Shown piece after piece: positions 52,508 through 61,634 of a stretch of 64,000 nt of DNA. Position numbers and translations under genes: made by a program. Numbering within the stretch: position 1 is the first letter of the stretch; every line of letters starts with the position of its first letter. The notes under the pieces were generated by a model. That model had not been told where the DNA came from. It saw nothing but the letters and a program-made list of their open reading frames with translations, and searched no databases. This stretch comes from Novipirellula herctigrandis (lineage in GTDB: Bacteria; Planctomycetota; Planctomycetia; Pirellulales; Pirellulaceae), in NCBI GenBank assembly GCA_007859835.1, contig SJPJ01000001.1, forward strand, positions 2,909,922 to 2,973,921. Direction: 5' to 3'.

Positions 52508-54041
52508 CGGCATTCTCGTTGTGTTGCGGTGAGCGTTTGCTTGATTTGGCCGGCAAGTGAATCGTAAAACAACTCCCCTCACCGACGGAACTTTCGACAT
52601 CAATCCATCCATCATGCTCTTGCACGATACCATGCGAAATTGACAAACCAAGTCCTGTGCCGCGACCGATATCTTTGGTTGTAAAGAAGGGTTCGAAGAT
52701 GTGAGGTAAGTCTTGCTTGGCGATACCGTTGCCGTTATCGCAAATCGCGATCGTTCGATATCTCGTCCCAGAATCTTCGGCCCGTGAATCTTCGGCCTGA
52801 GAAATTTGGGCGATTGAATCGGAAAGCGTGATGTCGATTCGCCCGCTATCAGTTTGGTCTTCTTCCGAAAGAACCTGGATGGCGTTGACGATAAGGTTCA
52901 TCAAAACTTGTTGAATTTGGCTCGAGTCGAGTTCGGCCGCCAAATCGCTGCCCGGTAAATGAACGGCAAGAGTGACGTTCTGTTTCGCCGCTAACGGTTT
53001 TGCCATGTGGACGGTTCGCTCGATCAATTCCACCAGCGACTGCTCGGTTCGATGGGGCGTGCTTTGTCTAGCAAAGTCCAATAGTTCTCGCACGGTCTTC
53101 GTAATTCGATCGGATTGCATCTTGATCGCCGAGGCACTGTCGGCAACCGATTGCGACGACAATTGGCCGCTAGTGATCAATTCCGCTCGTCCACTAATCA
53201 CGTTCAGTGGCGTGCCAATTTCGTGTGCAAGCCCTGCAGCCAAGCGTCCGACACTGCTAAGTCGATCGGAATGACGAAGCTGCTGGACAACTTCGATTCG
53301 CGATTCGGTTTCCGCTTCGAGTCGTTCTCGTTGCGAGGCCAATTGGGCACACATCGTATTGATTGCGGTTGCCAAACTGCCAAGTTCGTCGTTCGATTTC
53401 ACCTTGATCGGACTACCAAAATCACCCTGCCCAATCCGTTCCACTTTTTCGATCAATTGGTTTAGTGGTCGACCTACCATGGCAACGCCACCGATTAGAA
53501 TCACAACACCGGATAAAGTCGCGACGCCCAGCAGTGCCAAGATCGAAGAAAGCAGTGAACGGCGAACCCAGTTGGTGGCTTCGGTATCGGGGGCAGAGAC
53601 TTCGATACTTTCAGCCGCAGCGTCTGTGCCGGTGCGAATGGGGACATAGGTGTATAAGAACTTGGTACCGCTCGGATCAGGCATGCTGATCGTCGTCACT
53701 TCCTCCGTGGTGACGATCATACTTCGAGGAACGGTCGGTTGAGTATCGCCAGTGCCATGAGAATCGGTGCGAGACGGCGCACCAATTTCCACTAACCGAA
53801 CACGCGCGTGCCGGACACTACGGGTGGACCGAGAAACGATCTGCTGCAACTGCACGGCGTCGCGATTGGCAATCGCATCGCGCAGCGACGGCTCGATCGT
53901 CGCCGCCAAATCGGACGCGTAGCGTTCATGCTCCGCAATGGCCAATTCGCGGTCTTGCCTGATCGTGAGGTAGGCGAAAAGCCCCACAATCAGAAGCAGC
54001 CCAACCAGAAACAGCAGCACCAATTTTGCAGCAAGTCGCAT
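52497..54041 (-). CDS. Membrane-bound sensor histidine kinase
   Basis: 514 residues from the ATG at 54041 (MRLAAKLVLLFLVGLLLI); the frame extends 12 codons upstream. Two membrane helices (about 8-28 and 175-200) enclose a periplasmic sensor domain. A HAMP domain follows (about 200-255), then HisKA with phospho-His in LAAGLAHEIGTPLNVISG, and HATPase with LMNLIVNAIQVL, DNGNGIAKQDL, FEPFFTTKDIGRGTGLGL. It partners the NtrC-type regulator encoded directly downstream. The signal is unknown. Confidence 0.95.
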   Translation of the reverse strand: MRLAAKLVLLFLVGLLLIVGLFAYLTIRQDRELAIAEHERYASDLAATIEPSLRDAIANRDAVQLQQIVSRSTRSVRHARVRLVEIGAPSRTDSHGTGDTQPTVPRSMIVTTEEVTTISMPDPSGTKFLYTYVPIRTGTDAAAESIEVSAPDTEATNWVRRSLLSSILALLGVATLSGVVILIGGVAMVGRPLNQLIEKVERIGQGDFGSPIKVKSNDELGSLATAINTMCAQLASQRERLEAETESRIEVVQQLRHSDRLSSVGRLAAGLAHEIGTPLNVISGRAELITSGQLSSQSVADSASAIKMQSDRITKTVRELLDFARQSTPHRTEQSLVELIERTVHMAKPLAAKQNVTLAVHLPGSDLAAELDSSQIQQVLMNLIVNAIQVLSEEDQTDSGRIDITLSDSIAQISQAEDSRAEDSGTRYRTIAICDNGNGIAKQDLPHIFEPFFTTKDIGRGTGLGLSISHGIVQEHDGWIDVESSVGEGSCFTIHLPAKSSKRSPQHNENADES

Positions 54042-54210
54042 GGAAACCGGGTATTGAAGGAGGACAATAGTCCACAAACGTACAGAAAATCATTAGCAAA
54101 AGAAACGATCTGCATTGGAAGGAACGCATGAACCTTCAATACGCGAAACAGAGCCGAAGCGTTCACACCGTTCCAGCATGAAGCGATGGTCGCACGTTCG
54201 ACCCTACTTC

Positions 54211-54261
54211 ATGCCAGAACGCTCGATATGCCAGAACGCTCGATATGCCAGAACGCTCGAT
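54211..54261. repeat. 17-bp perfect tandem repeat, three copies
   Basis: ATGCCAGAACGCTCGAT occurs three times in a row (54211, 54228, 54245). It lies between the kinase start and the 3' end of the EF-G-like gene, 33 bp from the latter's stop. Confidence 0.95.
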
Positions 54262-54294
54262 TCCGAGACGCCCGCCGGCCCGTCCGGGTTACAA

Positions 54295-56397
54295 CTAAGC
54301 CGAAGTCTCTTCCAATTCTTCTTTGGCCGACTCCATTAGTTGGCGTTGCACGTCCGCTGGCATCGTCTCGTAGTGGCTAAAACTAATCGTGTAGCTACCT
54401 TGGCCTCCGGTCACACTACTGAGCGTCCGGTTGTAATGCCCGACGCTGCGAAGCGGGACTTCACAATCGATCGAGTGAATACCGCCCCGCATCGCCGTGC
54501 TGCCGAGCACGCGTCCACCACGACTGCTCATGTCGCTATAAATGTCACCCACCGAGTCCTCCGGTGCAAGCACATTCAAGTGAACGACGGGTTCTAGCAG
54601 CGCGGGCTTCGCCTGTTTGAAAACATCTCGAAAACAGAGGCTGCCAGCCATCTTGAACGCCGCTTCACTACTGTCGACGGGATGGTGCTTGCCGAAGTGA
54701 ACTTCCACAGCAACGTCTTGGATTACATGGCCGGCGATCACACCGCGAGCCATTCGTTCAATGAAACCCTTTTCAATCGCTGGCATGAAGTTACCGGGAA
54801 TCACACCACCAACGACCGAATCGACCCAAAGAAAGTTGTTCTCGGGGTGATAGTGATAATTCTTCAAGCTTGGAAAGCGAGCTTTCACCGCAAACGATTC
54901 GATATCGGTTCCACGAGGCAGCGGCAACATTCGAATGTGAACTTCGCCAAATTGGCCACGCCCACCCGATTGTTTCTTGTGCCGATAAGAGCCTTCCGCC
55001 GATGTGGTAATCGTTTCCCGGTAGGGGATACACGGATCGTGGGTTTCGACTTCGATCTTGTCACGCCGAGCCAATCGTTCGCGAAGCATTTGCAGATGCA
55101 ATTCGCTCATCCCCGTCATCACCATTTCGCTGGTTTGAGGATCGCGAGAAAGTTTGAGCGTTTGATCTTCTTCGGTCAATTTGTGCATTGCCGTAGAAAG
55201 TTTGTTTTCGTCACCTCGCTTGGTAGGCGAAATCGCCACTCCAACCATTGGTTCAGGGAAGTCAATTTTGGGCAATTCAAATGCGCCGATCGATGTCCCC
55301 ACGTGTAAGTCATCCATCTTGGCAATCGCCACAATTTCACCAGCGGATGCCGAATCAACGGCTTCGGTTTGCTCACCTTGGACTCGCATGATTGCGTTAA
55401 GCTTCACGTCTTTACGAGTACCGCTGATGTGCACCGATTGATCCTTCGCCAGAGTACCGCCGAAAATGCGGACGTAGCTGAGCTTTTGCACAAAGGGGTC
55501 GACTCGTACCTTAACGACTTGGGCTGACAGAGGAGCGTCGACAGATTGCTCGAGCGTCACCGTTTCACCGTTTTCATCGACCGCGGTTCGTTCGAGTTCA
55601 TCGGGCGCGGGCGAGATCTCGTCAAGCAATTTGATTAGTTCGGTAACACCGATTCCCTCGGTCGCCGAAACGCAAAGAACGGGAATGGCGTCGCCACTGA
55701 TGACCGCTTTTCGCAGTAGCTCTTTTATCGCCGGAACCTCAGGCATGTTCCCTTCGAGGTATTGTTCCATCAAGGCTTCATCGGTTTCGACAAGCTCTTC
55801 GACCAATTGTTCGTGGGCATGAGCAACATTGACGACTGCCGCGCGAGCTTCCACTGGCAATTCCACTGCCGAGGCAACGGATTGGAATGATTCACCTTGC
55901 CCAACGGGGATTTGTAACGGGATAACGGCGGATCCCCATGTCTCTTGGCATTGCTGGACAAGCGACTTGAAGTCAGCTTGAGCGTCATCCATTTTTGTAA
56001 TGACAATGATTCGCGCTAGGCCTCGATTGCTGGCCTCTTCCATCGCTCGACGCGAATTCATCTGGATTCCACTATGAGCGTCGATGCAAACCACAGCGGT
56101 TTCAACGGCGGCAAGGGCTCCGATCATGCCTGAAATAAAGTCGGGATAGCCGGGAGTGTCGATCAAGCTGAATTCGTCATCGCCGCACGTCAAATGAACC
56201 AATGCCGATTCGATGGAATGATTATGAGCCTTTTCCTCGGGTTCGAAATCGCAAATACTGGTTCCGTTGCGGACATCAGGGCTACCGGGAACGGCCTGTA
56301 ACTCGGCCAGCAAGCGATCAACAAGCGTTGTCTTGCCGGCCGAGGCGTGACCACATATTGCGATGTTCCTCCAGCGAAGATTGGACGTACGTGCCAT
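54295..56397 (-). CDS. EF-G-like translational GTPase
   Basis: 700 residues, ATG start. The P-loop GHASAGKTTLVDR and switch II DTPGYPDFISG are present, but the RGITI motif of switch I is replaced by KAHNHSIESALVHL, and the G4 motif is TKMD rather than NKMD. Domains II to V of EF-G are complete (GMSELHLQMLRERL, RGGRVLGSTAMRGG, YNRTLSSVTGGQGSYTISF). Such features mark the EF-G2/EF-G-like group, whose role is not the main elongation step and remains poorly defined. The true fusA is not in view. Convergent or parallel neighbours give no further clue. Confidence 0.9.
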   Translation of the reverse strand: MARTSNLRWRNIAICGHASAGKTTLVDRLLAELQAVPGSPDVRNGTSICDFEPEEKAHNHSIESALVHLTCGDDEFSLIDTPGYPDFISGMIGALAAVETAVVCIDAHSGIQMNSRRAMEEASNRGLARIIVITKMDDAQADFKSLVQQCQETWGSAVIPLQIPVGQGESFQSVASAVELPVEARAAVVNVAHAHEQLVEELVETDEALMEQYLEGNMPEVPAIKELLRKAVISGDAIPVLCVSATEGIGVTELIKLLDEISPAPDELERTAVDENGETVTLEQSVDAPLSAQVVKVRVDPFVQKLSYVRIFGGTLAKDQSVHISGTRKDVKLNAIMRVQGEQTEAVDSASAGEIVAIAKMDDLHVGTSIGAFELPKIDFPEPMVGVAISPTKRGDENKLSTAMHKLTEEDQTLKLSRDPQTSEMVMTGMSELHLQMLRERLARRDKIEVETHDPCIPYRETITTSAEGSYRHKKQSGGRGQFGEVHIRMLPLPRGTDIESFAVKARFPSLKNYHYHPENNFLWVDSVVGGVIPGNFMPAIEKGFIERMARGVIAGHVIQDVAVEVHFGKHHPVDSSEAAFKMAGSLCFRDVFKQAKPALLEPVVHLNVLAPEDSVGDIYSDMSSRGGRVLGSTAMRGGIHSIDCEVPLRSVGHYNRTLSSVTGGQGSYTISFSHYETMPADVQRQLMESAKEELEETSA

Positions 56398-56536
56398 CAG
56401 AGAGACTCCTTAAAGTCAGAAGCGGGTAAACTCCTGTTGCCAAACCACCAAGGTTGGCTGGAGTCACCAAGCGAAGACGAAGCGTCTAATTTAGAGCCCT
56501 TGCGCCGCAAATGCAAAGGCAGTATCGTCCTGTGAC

Positions 56537-56602
56537 AGGATGCCGCAGGCAGGCGGTTCAGATGCCACGGGCAGCCAACTCAGAATCCACGGGCAGACAG
56601 TT
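56537..56602. repeat. Imperfect 22-bp direct repeat upstream of divergent genes
   Basis: Two 22-bp units (56559-56580 and 56581-56602) agree at 17 positions, with a shared CCACGGGCAG core; a third, weaker copy precedes them. They lie in the 279-bp gap between the EF-G-like gene and the esterase gene. Confidence 0.5.
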
Positions 56603-56676
56603 CAACAGTAAATACGTCACATCAATGTGTTCGTGTTCCTCCCTCCCATTCCCCCCATTTACAGGACGAGACTTTC

Positions 56677-57426
56677 GTGATCACGAAACAATCAATCGGT
56701 TTGTTCACCGTTTTAACATGTTGCCACATCGCCGCAGGGCGCGCACAAGCCGAATCACCCCAATCCGGAGAGCAGGTCGAACTACGCTTCGCAACCTCGG
56801 ATTCGGCCGAGGTGCCTTACCTGCTCTATTTGCCGAAGGGCTACGACGAATCCGAGAAGGCCTTTCCACTCGTATTCTTTCTTCACGGGCGGGGTGAAAG
56901 CAACGGACCGTTGAGCTTGGTTGCCAAGTGGGGACCACCGATGATGGCCGAACGGGGTGATGAACTCCCATTTATCTTGGTTTCTCCGCAATGCCCAACA
57001 AAGGATTCGTGGAGTTCGGCGACTCAGCAAAAACGGCTTGCCGAACTACTTGATTCGATATCCAAGTCGCACCGCATCGACCAAACACGCGTCTATTTAA
57101 CCGGGCTAAGCATGGGAGGATACGGGTCATGGCGGATGGCAGCAGATCATCCCGAACGATTCGCTGCGGTCGTTCCAATCTGTGGCGGGGGCGATCCCAA
57201 AGATGCCCCCAAATTAATCAACACTCCGATCTGGGCGTTTCATGGTGTCGACGATAGCGTTGTCCCGTTTGAGCAATCCCAAAAAATGGTCGATGCCATT
57301 CAGGCTGCTGGCGGGACCATGGTTCGCTTAACATCGCTCGAACATATCAACCACAACAGTTGGTCAGCGACGTATGCAACACCGGAACTGTTTCATTGGA
57401 TGCTGAGCCACAACCGGAAAGAGTAA
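56677..57426 (+). CDS. Exported alpha/beta-hydrolase (esterase/phospholipase type)
   Basis: 249 residues, GTG start giving a good signal peptide (residues 1-25, cleavage near RAQA-ES). The fold is visible: FFLHGRGESNG (oxyanion hole region), the nucleophile elbow GLSMGGYG, HGVDDSVVPF (acid region) and a final His in HINHNSW. Relatives are annotated as carboxylesterases, phospholipases or prolyl-oligopeptidase-like. Acts outside the cytoplasm; substrate unknown. It is followed after about 160 bp by msrB. Confidence 0.9.
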   Translation: MITKQSIGLFTVLTCCHIAAGRAQAESPQSGEQVELRFATSDSAEVPYLLYLPKGYDESEKAFPLVFFLHGRGESNGPLSLVAKWGPPMMAERGDELPFILVSPQCPTKDSWSSATQQKRLAELLDSISKSHRIDQTRVYLTGLSMGGYGSWRMAADHPERFAAVVPICGGGDPKDAPKLINTPIWAFHGVDDSVVPFEQSQKMVDAIQAAGGTMVRLTSLEHINHNSWSATYATPELFHWMLSHNRKE

Positions 57427-57584
57427 ACATACGAACACATTCTTTCTCGCGATCATTGGCGACTTTGGTTGCCAGTTGGTCATTATGGATAGAATAGTGA
57501 TGCCCCGTTTGGGTGGTCATTCTTTTCGACCATTTTGACCAATGGAATTTCGATCATTCGCAACCGTTTCCCGGGAGTCCACCG

Positions 57585-58154
57585 ATGCAACGAACTGTTC
57601 CACTAAGCTTATTGGCCCTTTTGGCTGTGGTGTTTCTTCACCCAATTTGCGTCGCTGAGGAACCAACCTCCGCGACGGTAGGTACGCAGGTCATTGCTGC
57701 GGATTCCGATACCGAAAAGACGGAACCATACAAACCACTTAGCAAGGTGGAAATTCGAAAGAAGCTATCGCGAATTCAATACGATGTGACACAAAACGAA
57801 GCAACCGAACCAGCGTTTCGCAACCGTTATTGGGACAACAAGAAGAAGGGCAGCTACCACTGCATCGTTTGCGAACAGCCACTATTCACCAGCGAAACGA
57901 AGTACAAATCGGGAACAGGATGGCCAAGTTTTTTTGCACCCGTCGATCAGAAAGTCGTTGGTTTTCGTAACGATTGGAAACTGGTGTACACTCGGGTCGA
58001 AGTCCACTGTTCGCGATGTGGCGCGCATTTGGGGCACGTTTTCAACGACGGACCGCGACCAACCGGAAAACGTTACTGCATGAACAGTGCCTCGCTTGCA
58101 TTCGAACCGGAATCCGAGAGCAACAAAACGCCCACCAAGAAGGTCGCGGATTGA
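57585..58154 (+). CDS. msrB: Exported peptide-methionine (R)-S-oxide reductase MsrB
   Basis: 189 residues from the ATG at 57585, which begins a good signal peptide (cleavage near CVAEE); an in-frame GTG at 57513 would add 24 residues. The MsrB domain has the zinc-binding Cys pairs CIVC and CSRC, the GTGWPSFF motif, and the catalytic Cys in RYCMNSASL. MsrB repairs methionine-R-sulfoxide; the signal peptide places it in the periplasm. No msrA is nearby. Confidence 0.95.
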   Translation: MQRTVPLSLLALLAVVFLHPICVAEEPTSATVGTQVIAADSDTEKTEPYKPLSKVEIRKKLSRIQYDVTQNEATEPAFRNRYWDNKKKGSYHCIVCEQPLFTSETKYKSGTGWPSFFAPVDQKVVGFRNDWKLVYTRVEVHCSRCGAHLGHVFNDGPRPTGKRYCMNSASLAFEPESESNKTPTKKVAD

Positions 58155-58220
58155 CCGTGGCATTCCTCTCGCCCGGCTTGTTCGGCTTGTAACGATTGGC
58201 GTCCTGTAGCGATTATGTGG

Positions 58221-58245
58221 CGAGTGGTAGACGCCACTCGTTTTT
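58221..58245 (+). terminator. Rho-independent terminator downstream of msrB
   Basis: CGAGTGG (58221-58227) pairs with CCACTCG (58234-58240) and TTTTT follows directly. It lies 67 bp after the msrB stop. Confidence 0.85.
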
Positions 58246-58332
58246 CCGTGTTCAAAGGTCGAATCCATACAACTAGAACCGTTGGCAAACACCTAGGCTC
58301 GTCTATTGGACCAAGCATTCATTGCATGGAAA

Positions 58333-58366
58333 CCGAGGTGACAGCAATACCGACGTGACGGCAATA
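58333..58366. repeat. Imperfect 17-bp tandem duplication
   Basis: CCGAGGTGACAGCAATA and CCGACGTGACGGCAATA are adjacent and differ at two positions. They lie 55 bp before the start of the planctomycete secreted protein gene. Confidence 0.6.
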
Positions 58367-58421
58367 CGGTTCAGTTAAAGATTACGGATTCTACCGATTC
58401 AATCGCCGGGAGCAGCGTGGC

Positions 58422-59414
58422 ATGGATGCGACGAACAAAAAGAATACGGACAAGACAAGGTTGTTTTCAACCTTCGCCCCCATAGCCAGCAGTTGCGTGC
58501 TCGCCATCGCGGCGTCAGCGTTTTCAGGTAACCTCACCCACGCGGAATCTTCCGAATTCGCTCGCATGCTGCAAGCGGAAAACCAGCACATCGCTGGCCA
58601 GGTTTCCAATGCAGCGGAGTTGGTGGACCCGGTTCCCTATGCGATCGATGCACCTCGCATTGCACGCAACAGACAGGATCGAGTGATCGTAGTCCCGAAG
58701 ACTAACGACGTCCTGAGGATTAACGACGCGAACCAGCTAGGATCATCCACGGTCAAAGCCGCCAGTCGCTTTCATGACACCGCCTTCATCTTCACCATGC
58801 AGGACAACGCGGATGAAGAGGATCTAAAGCTAGACGCTAACGAAGAAGACGCGGACGATGTCGATGCAGACGAAATCACTCGAAACCGCAAGAAACGAAA
58901 CTTGCTTGACCAAGATGAATCCCAGGGTCGCCAGCCGGAGGTTTTGAACGGACGATTTGAATTGCCCGCTTTGGCAGCTGCGACGACCAACACGTCGAAC
59001 GTCGGCAACGGCAAAACGCCCGATGGATTCCGTGCGGACCATGTTTCCCCCGTCGCACCGTTACCGGAATCAGGAATCGAACGCGACGACCAATGGACTT
59101 GGACGATGCGAACTTGGGCCGCTCCCAATACGTTTTCGAATCCCCGTTATTTCGAGGACCGGATGCTTGAACGGCATGGCCATGAACGCTGGGGACATTG
59201 GACGCCACTGGCTTCTGGGGTGCGGTTTTTTGGCACAGCTCCACTGCTTCCTTACCTAGCGACAGTCCAGCACCCGACGGAATGCGAGTACACGCTCGGC
59301 TATTTCCGCACCGGAAACTGTGCCCCCGCTTACCTGCAACGACCACCATATGAGCGAAAAGCTGTGGTCGCGGAAGCGACTGCGATCGCTGCTGGCGTTT
59401 TGATCATCCCTTAA
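58422..59414 (+). CDS. Planctomycete-specific exported protein with RFFGTAPLLPY-type tail
   Basis: 330 residues, ATG start. A basic N-terminus and hydrophobic stretch (about 16-38) form a signal peptide, cleaved near THAES. The middle is hydrophilic, with a highly acidic run (about 126-155, DEEDLKLDANEEDADD) followed by a basic patch. The C-terminal 90 residues contain YFEDRMLERHGHERWGHW, GVRFFGTAPLLPY, ECEYTLGYFRTGNCAPAY and a final Ala-rich VVAEATAIAAGVLIIP. I recognise this tail from uncharacterised planctomycete exported proteins; its two Cys are conserved in place. Function unknown, probably cell-envelope. Confidence 0.8.
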   Translation: MDATNKKNTDKTRLFSTFAPIASSCVLAIAASAFSGNLTHAESSEFARMLQAENQHIAGQVSNAAELVDPVPYAIDAPRIARNRQDRVIVVPKTNDVLRINDANQLGSSTVKAASRFHDTAFIFTMQDNADEEDLKLDANEEDADDVDADEITRNRKKRNLLDQDESQGRQPEVLNGRFELPALAAATTNTSNVGNGKTPDGFRADHVSPVAPLPESGIERDDQWTWTMRTWAAPNTFSNPRYFEDRMLERHGHERWGHWTPLASGVRFFGTAPLLPYLATVQHPTECEYTLGYFRTGNCAPAYLQRPPYERKAVVAEATAIAAGVLIIP

Positions 59415-59647
59415 GCGACAAAAGAAGTCGCAGAGACTGCCCATCGTGCGATCCCAGCAAGTCCTCAAAGGACTGCCGCCGGAACCGTAATCGTTAAGCA
59501 CACGGTACGAAATGCTCCGTTTGGAGCGGCGATACGCAACGGGTGTCAGTGACGATGATTTTGTCAAAACCAAGAAAACGTCCAGCAGGTCTTCACGCGG
59601 ACGCGATTGGGGATTAAAACTGCAAATGGCTTGACCCACAGAGGCTT

Positions 59648-60238
59648 GTGGTCGCCCCGTTCAAAAGCTTGCCAATATTGAAGGTTGGATGCACCCTAAT
59701 GTTTTACTTACTCGTTCTCGCTGTCGCGGTTAGCCGCTTGCTGCCACATCCCCCTAACGTCGCTTGCGTCGCCGCTTTGGGACTTTTTGCGGGCTGTTAT
59801 TTGCAGGGCCGCCGAGCTTACCTCGTACCGATGGCCGTGATGTTGTGCAGCGATCTAGCCGGTCACTTGCTTGGCATCCCAGGACTTGGATTCTACAGCC
59901 CGATCGCATTCGCATTGGTATATGTGGGGCTTCTCGCTTCGGTACCCGTCGGACGAATGTTGGCTAACTCCAATAGCAAAAGCACGCTTTGGCACTATCC
60001 AGCAGCATCGGTTGTGGCGACGTCCCTGTTTTTCGTGATCAGCAACTTCGGCGTCTGGTTGGCTGGCTGGTATCCGCTGACGACTGGCGGTTTGACCGCT
60101 TGTTACGTCAACGCGATTCCGTTCTACGGATTGTCGGCCGCAGGCGATTTGTTCTTCACGGTTGCCCTATTCGGCACCTGGGAACTGTCACGCCGCTGGA
60201 ACCACTCGTCCGTGCTGCAAGGTCATTTGGCCCGCTAG
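59648..60238 (+). CDS. DUF6580-family membrane protein
   Basis: 196 residues from a GTG; an ATG at 59699 would give 179 residues. Five or six membrane helices. The family pattern is visible: SRLLPHPPNVACVAALGLFAGCYL, DLAGHLLGIPGLGFYSP, and later WLAGWYPLTTGGLTACYVNAIPF. It resembles the substrate-binding S subunits of ECF-type transporters in outline but the function is not known. The stop codon lies within a 16-bp tandem duplication. Confidence 0.8.
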   Translation: MVAPFKSLPILKVGCTLMFYLLVLAVAVSRLLPHPPNVACVAALGLFAGCYLQGRRAYLVPMAVMLCSDLAGHLLGIPGLGFYSPIAFALVYVGLLASVPVGRMLANSNSKSTLWHYPAASVVATSLFFVISNFGVWLAGWYPLTTGGLTACYVNAIPFYGLSAAGDLFFTVALFGTWELSRRWNHSSVLQGHLAR

Positions 60239-60265
60239 GCATTTGGCCCGCTAGGCGTTTGGCCC
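60224..60265 (+). repeat. 16-bp tandem repeat including a stop codon
   Basis: CATTTGGCCCGCTAGG is perfectly duplicated (60224-60239, 60240-60255) and a third partial copy follows with one change. The TAG in the first unit is the stop of the DUF6580 gene. Confidence 0.9.
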
Positions 60266-60485
60266 TCAAACGTCAAGAATTTTGGCTCGCCGGTGGTTTC
60301 TCTTCCCGCCGGGCGGATTCCAACGCTCTGTTTTCCTGAAATGGAAACAAATCAGGCCCTTTTCCATGTGAAAGGCCTTGCCGGCAAGCGAATTGCCCGA
60401 TAAATTCCTCGATTCCCTGGCCAGCAATATCTGGGGAAAATCTAAATCGAACATCCATCAGCTCTAAATAATCGAAGAAATACCC

Positions 60486-60950
60486 GTGGTCGCTCAACGA
60501 ACATTCATGGCAAAGCCCGACCAAGTCGCAAAAAAGTGGCATGTTGTCGATGCCAGCGACGAAGTACTCGGCCGATTGGCCAGCGACATCGCAACCGTTT
60601 TGATGGGAAAACATCGCCCTGAATACACGCCTCACGTCGATTGCGGTGACTTTGTCATCGTGGTCAACGCGGAAAAAGTTGCGATGACAGGCCGTAAAAT
60701 GGACGCCCGACACTACACATGGTACACCGGCTACACGGGCCTTCGCCTCGAGAGCTACGGGGACCGCCAACAACGAAAACCTGAAGACTTGATTCTTCAC
60801 GCGGTTCGCCGCATGTTGCCAAAGAACAAGTTGGCCACGCAAATGCTGTCGAAACTGAAGATCTACGCAGGCCCTGAGCACCCACATGCGGCCCAGTGCC
60901 CGACCGAGTTCGTTCGAACCGGCAAGAAGACGACTCCCTCAAACGGCTAG
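60486..60950 (+). CDS. rplM: 50S ribosomal protein L13
   Basis: 154 residues from a GTG; an internal ATG at 60507 would delete the residues aligned with the family N-terminus (QRTFMAKPDQ, equivalent to KTFTAKPE). Conserved parts are WHVVDASDEVLGRLASDIA, LMGKHRPEYTPHVDCGDFV and AVRRMLPKNKLATQML. L13 is an early assembly protein of the 50S subunit. It pairs with rpsI, as in most bacteria. Confidence 0.97.
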   Translation: MVAQRTFMAKPDQVAKKWHVVDASDEVLGRLASDIATVLMGKHRPEYTPHVDCGDFVIVVNAEKVAMTGRKMDARHYTWYTGYTGLRLESYGDRQQRKPEDLILHAVRRMLPKNKLATQMLSKLKIYAGPEHPHAAQCPTEFVRTGKKTTPSNG

Positions 60951-61006
60951 TCCCAACTCGATCCTCCCCAACTCAATTCAACATTTCAACCCGAAACTCA
61001 GAATCT

Positions 61007-61420
61007 ATGGTCGCTGTAAAGAAGGACAAAATCAACGGTGACGCGCTCGGCACCGGCCGTCGCAAAAGTAGTGTTGCTCGCGTGCGTGTCCGCGCTGGAA
61101 GCGGCAACATCACAATCAACTCAAAACCGTTGAGCGAGTATTTTGCGAACGTACAAGACCAAGCTGCGATCACCCAAACGCTCGAAGCAGTCGAATTCGG
61201 CAGCAAAGTTGATGTGATTGCTCGCGTCGGCGGTGGTGGAATGACGGGACAAAGCGGTGCCGTTCGAATGGGCTTAGCCCGGGCATTGGTTAGCTATGAT
61301 GAAACGCTACACGAACCACTTCGCGATGGAAGCTATTTGACGCGAGATTCACGCATGAAGGAACGAAAGAAACCAGGCCTTCGCGGTGCTCGTCGAGGCG
61401 TCCAGTTCAGCAAGCGTTAA
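61007..61420 (+). CDS. rpsI: 30S ribosomal protein S9
   Basis: 137 residues from the ATG at 61007. Hallmarks are LGTGRRKSSVARVRVRAGSG, VGGGGMTGQSGAVRMGLARAL and the basic C-terminus GLRGARRGVQFSKR, whose tail contacts P-site tRNA. It follows rplM by 56 bp in the same operon. Confidence 0.98.
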   Translation: MVAVKKDKINGDALGTGRRKSSVARVRVRAGSGNITINSKPLSEYFANVQDQAAITQTLEAVEFGSKVDVIARVGGGGMTGQSGAVRMGLARALVSYDETLHEPLRDGSYLTRDSRMKERKKPGLRGARRGVQFSKR

Positions 61421-61510
61421 GAAGCTGGATTGCGATCACCATCCAATGGTGGCCCACCAAGACGAACGCAACAGATTAGTGAATGTTGCCGCAGTTGATC
61501 GATATACAAC

Positions 61511-61540
61511 AACAAGGCAGGACCGATGTCCTGCCTTGTT
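61511..61540 (+). terminator. Terminator-like hairpin downstream of rpsI
   Basis: AACAAGGCAGGAC and GTCCTGCCTTGTT form a perfect 13-bp stem with a 4-base loop. Only a short T stretch follows, after GCCG. Confidence 0.7.
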
Positions 61541-61634
61541 GCCGTTTAAGGCATGAAATGTGCATTATCCCACATGCGAAAGCCGCCTAAATGCCTATTT
61601 GGCAAGTGAAAAACAGGATTTCCTGCGCTTCAAA

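Noticed and set aside
51746-52567. 273-residue open frame opposite the response regulator
   Set aside because: Antisense to conserved receiver and AAA+ domains; no protein-family features.
60239-60485. Possible L13 leader RNA before rplM
   Set aside because: Some short stems can be drawn but no known leader structure is recognisable by eye.
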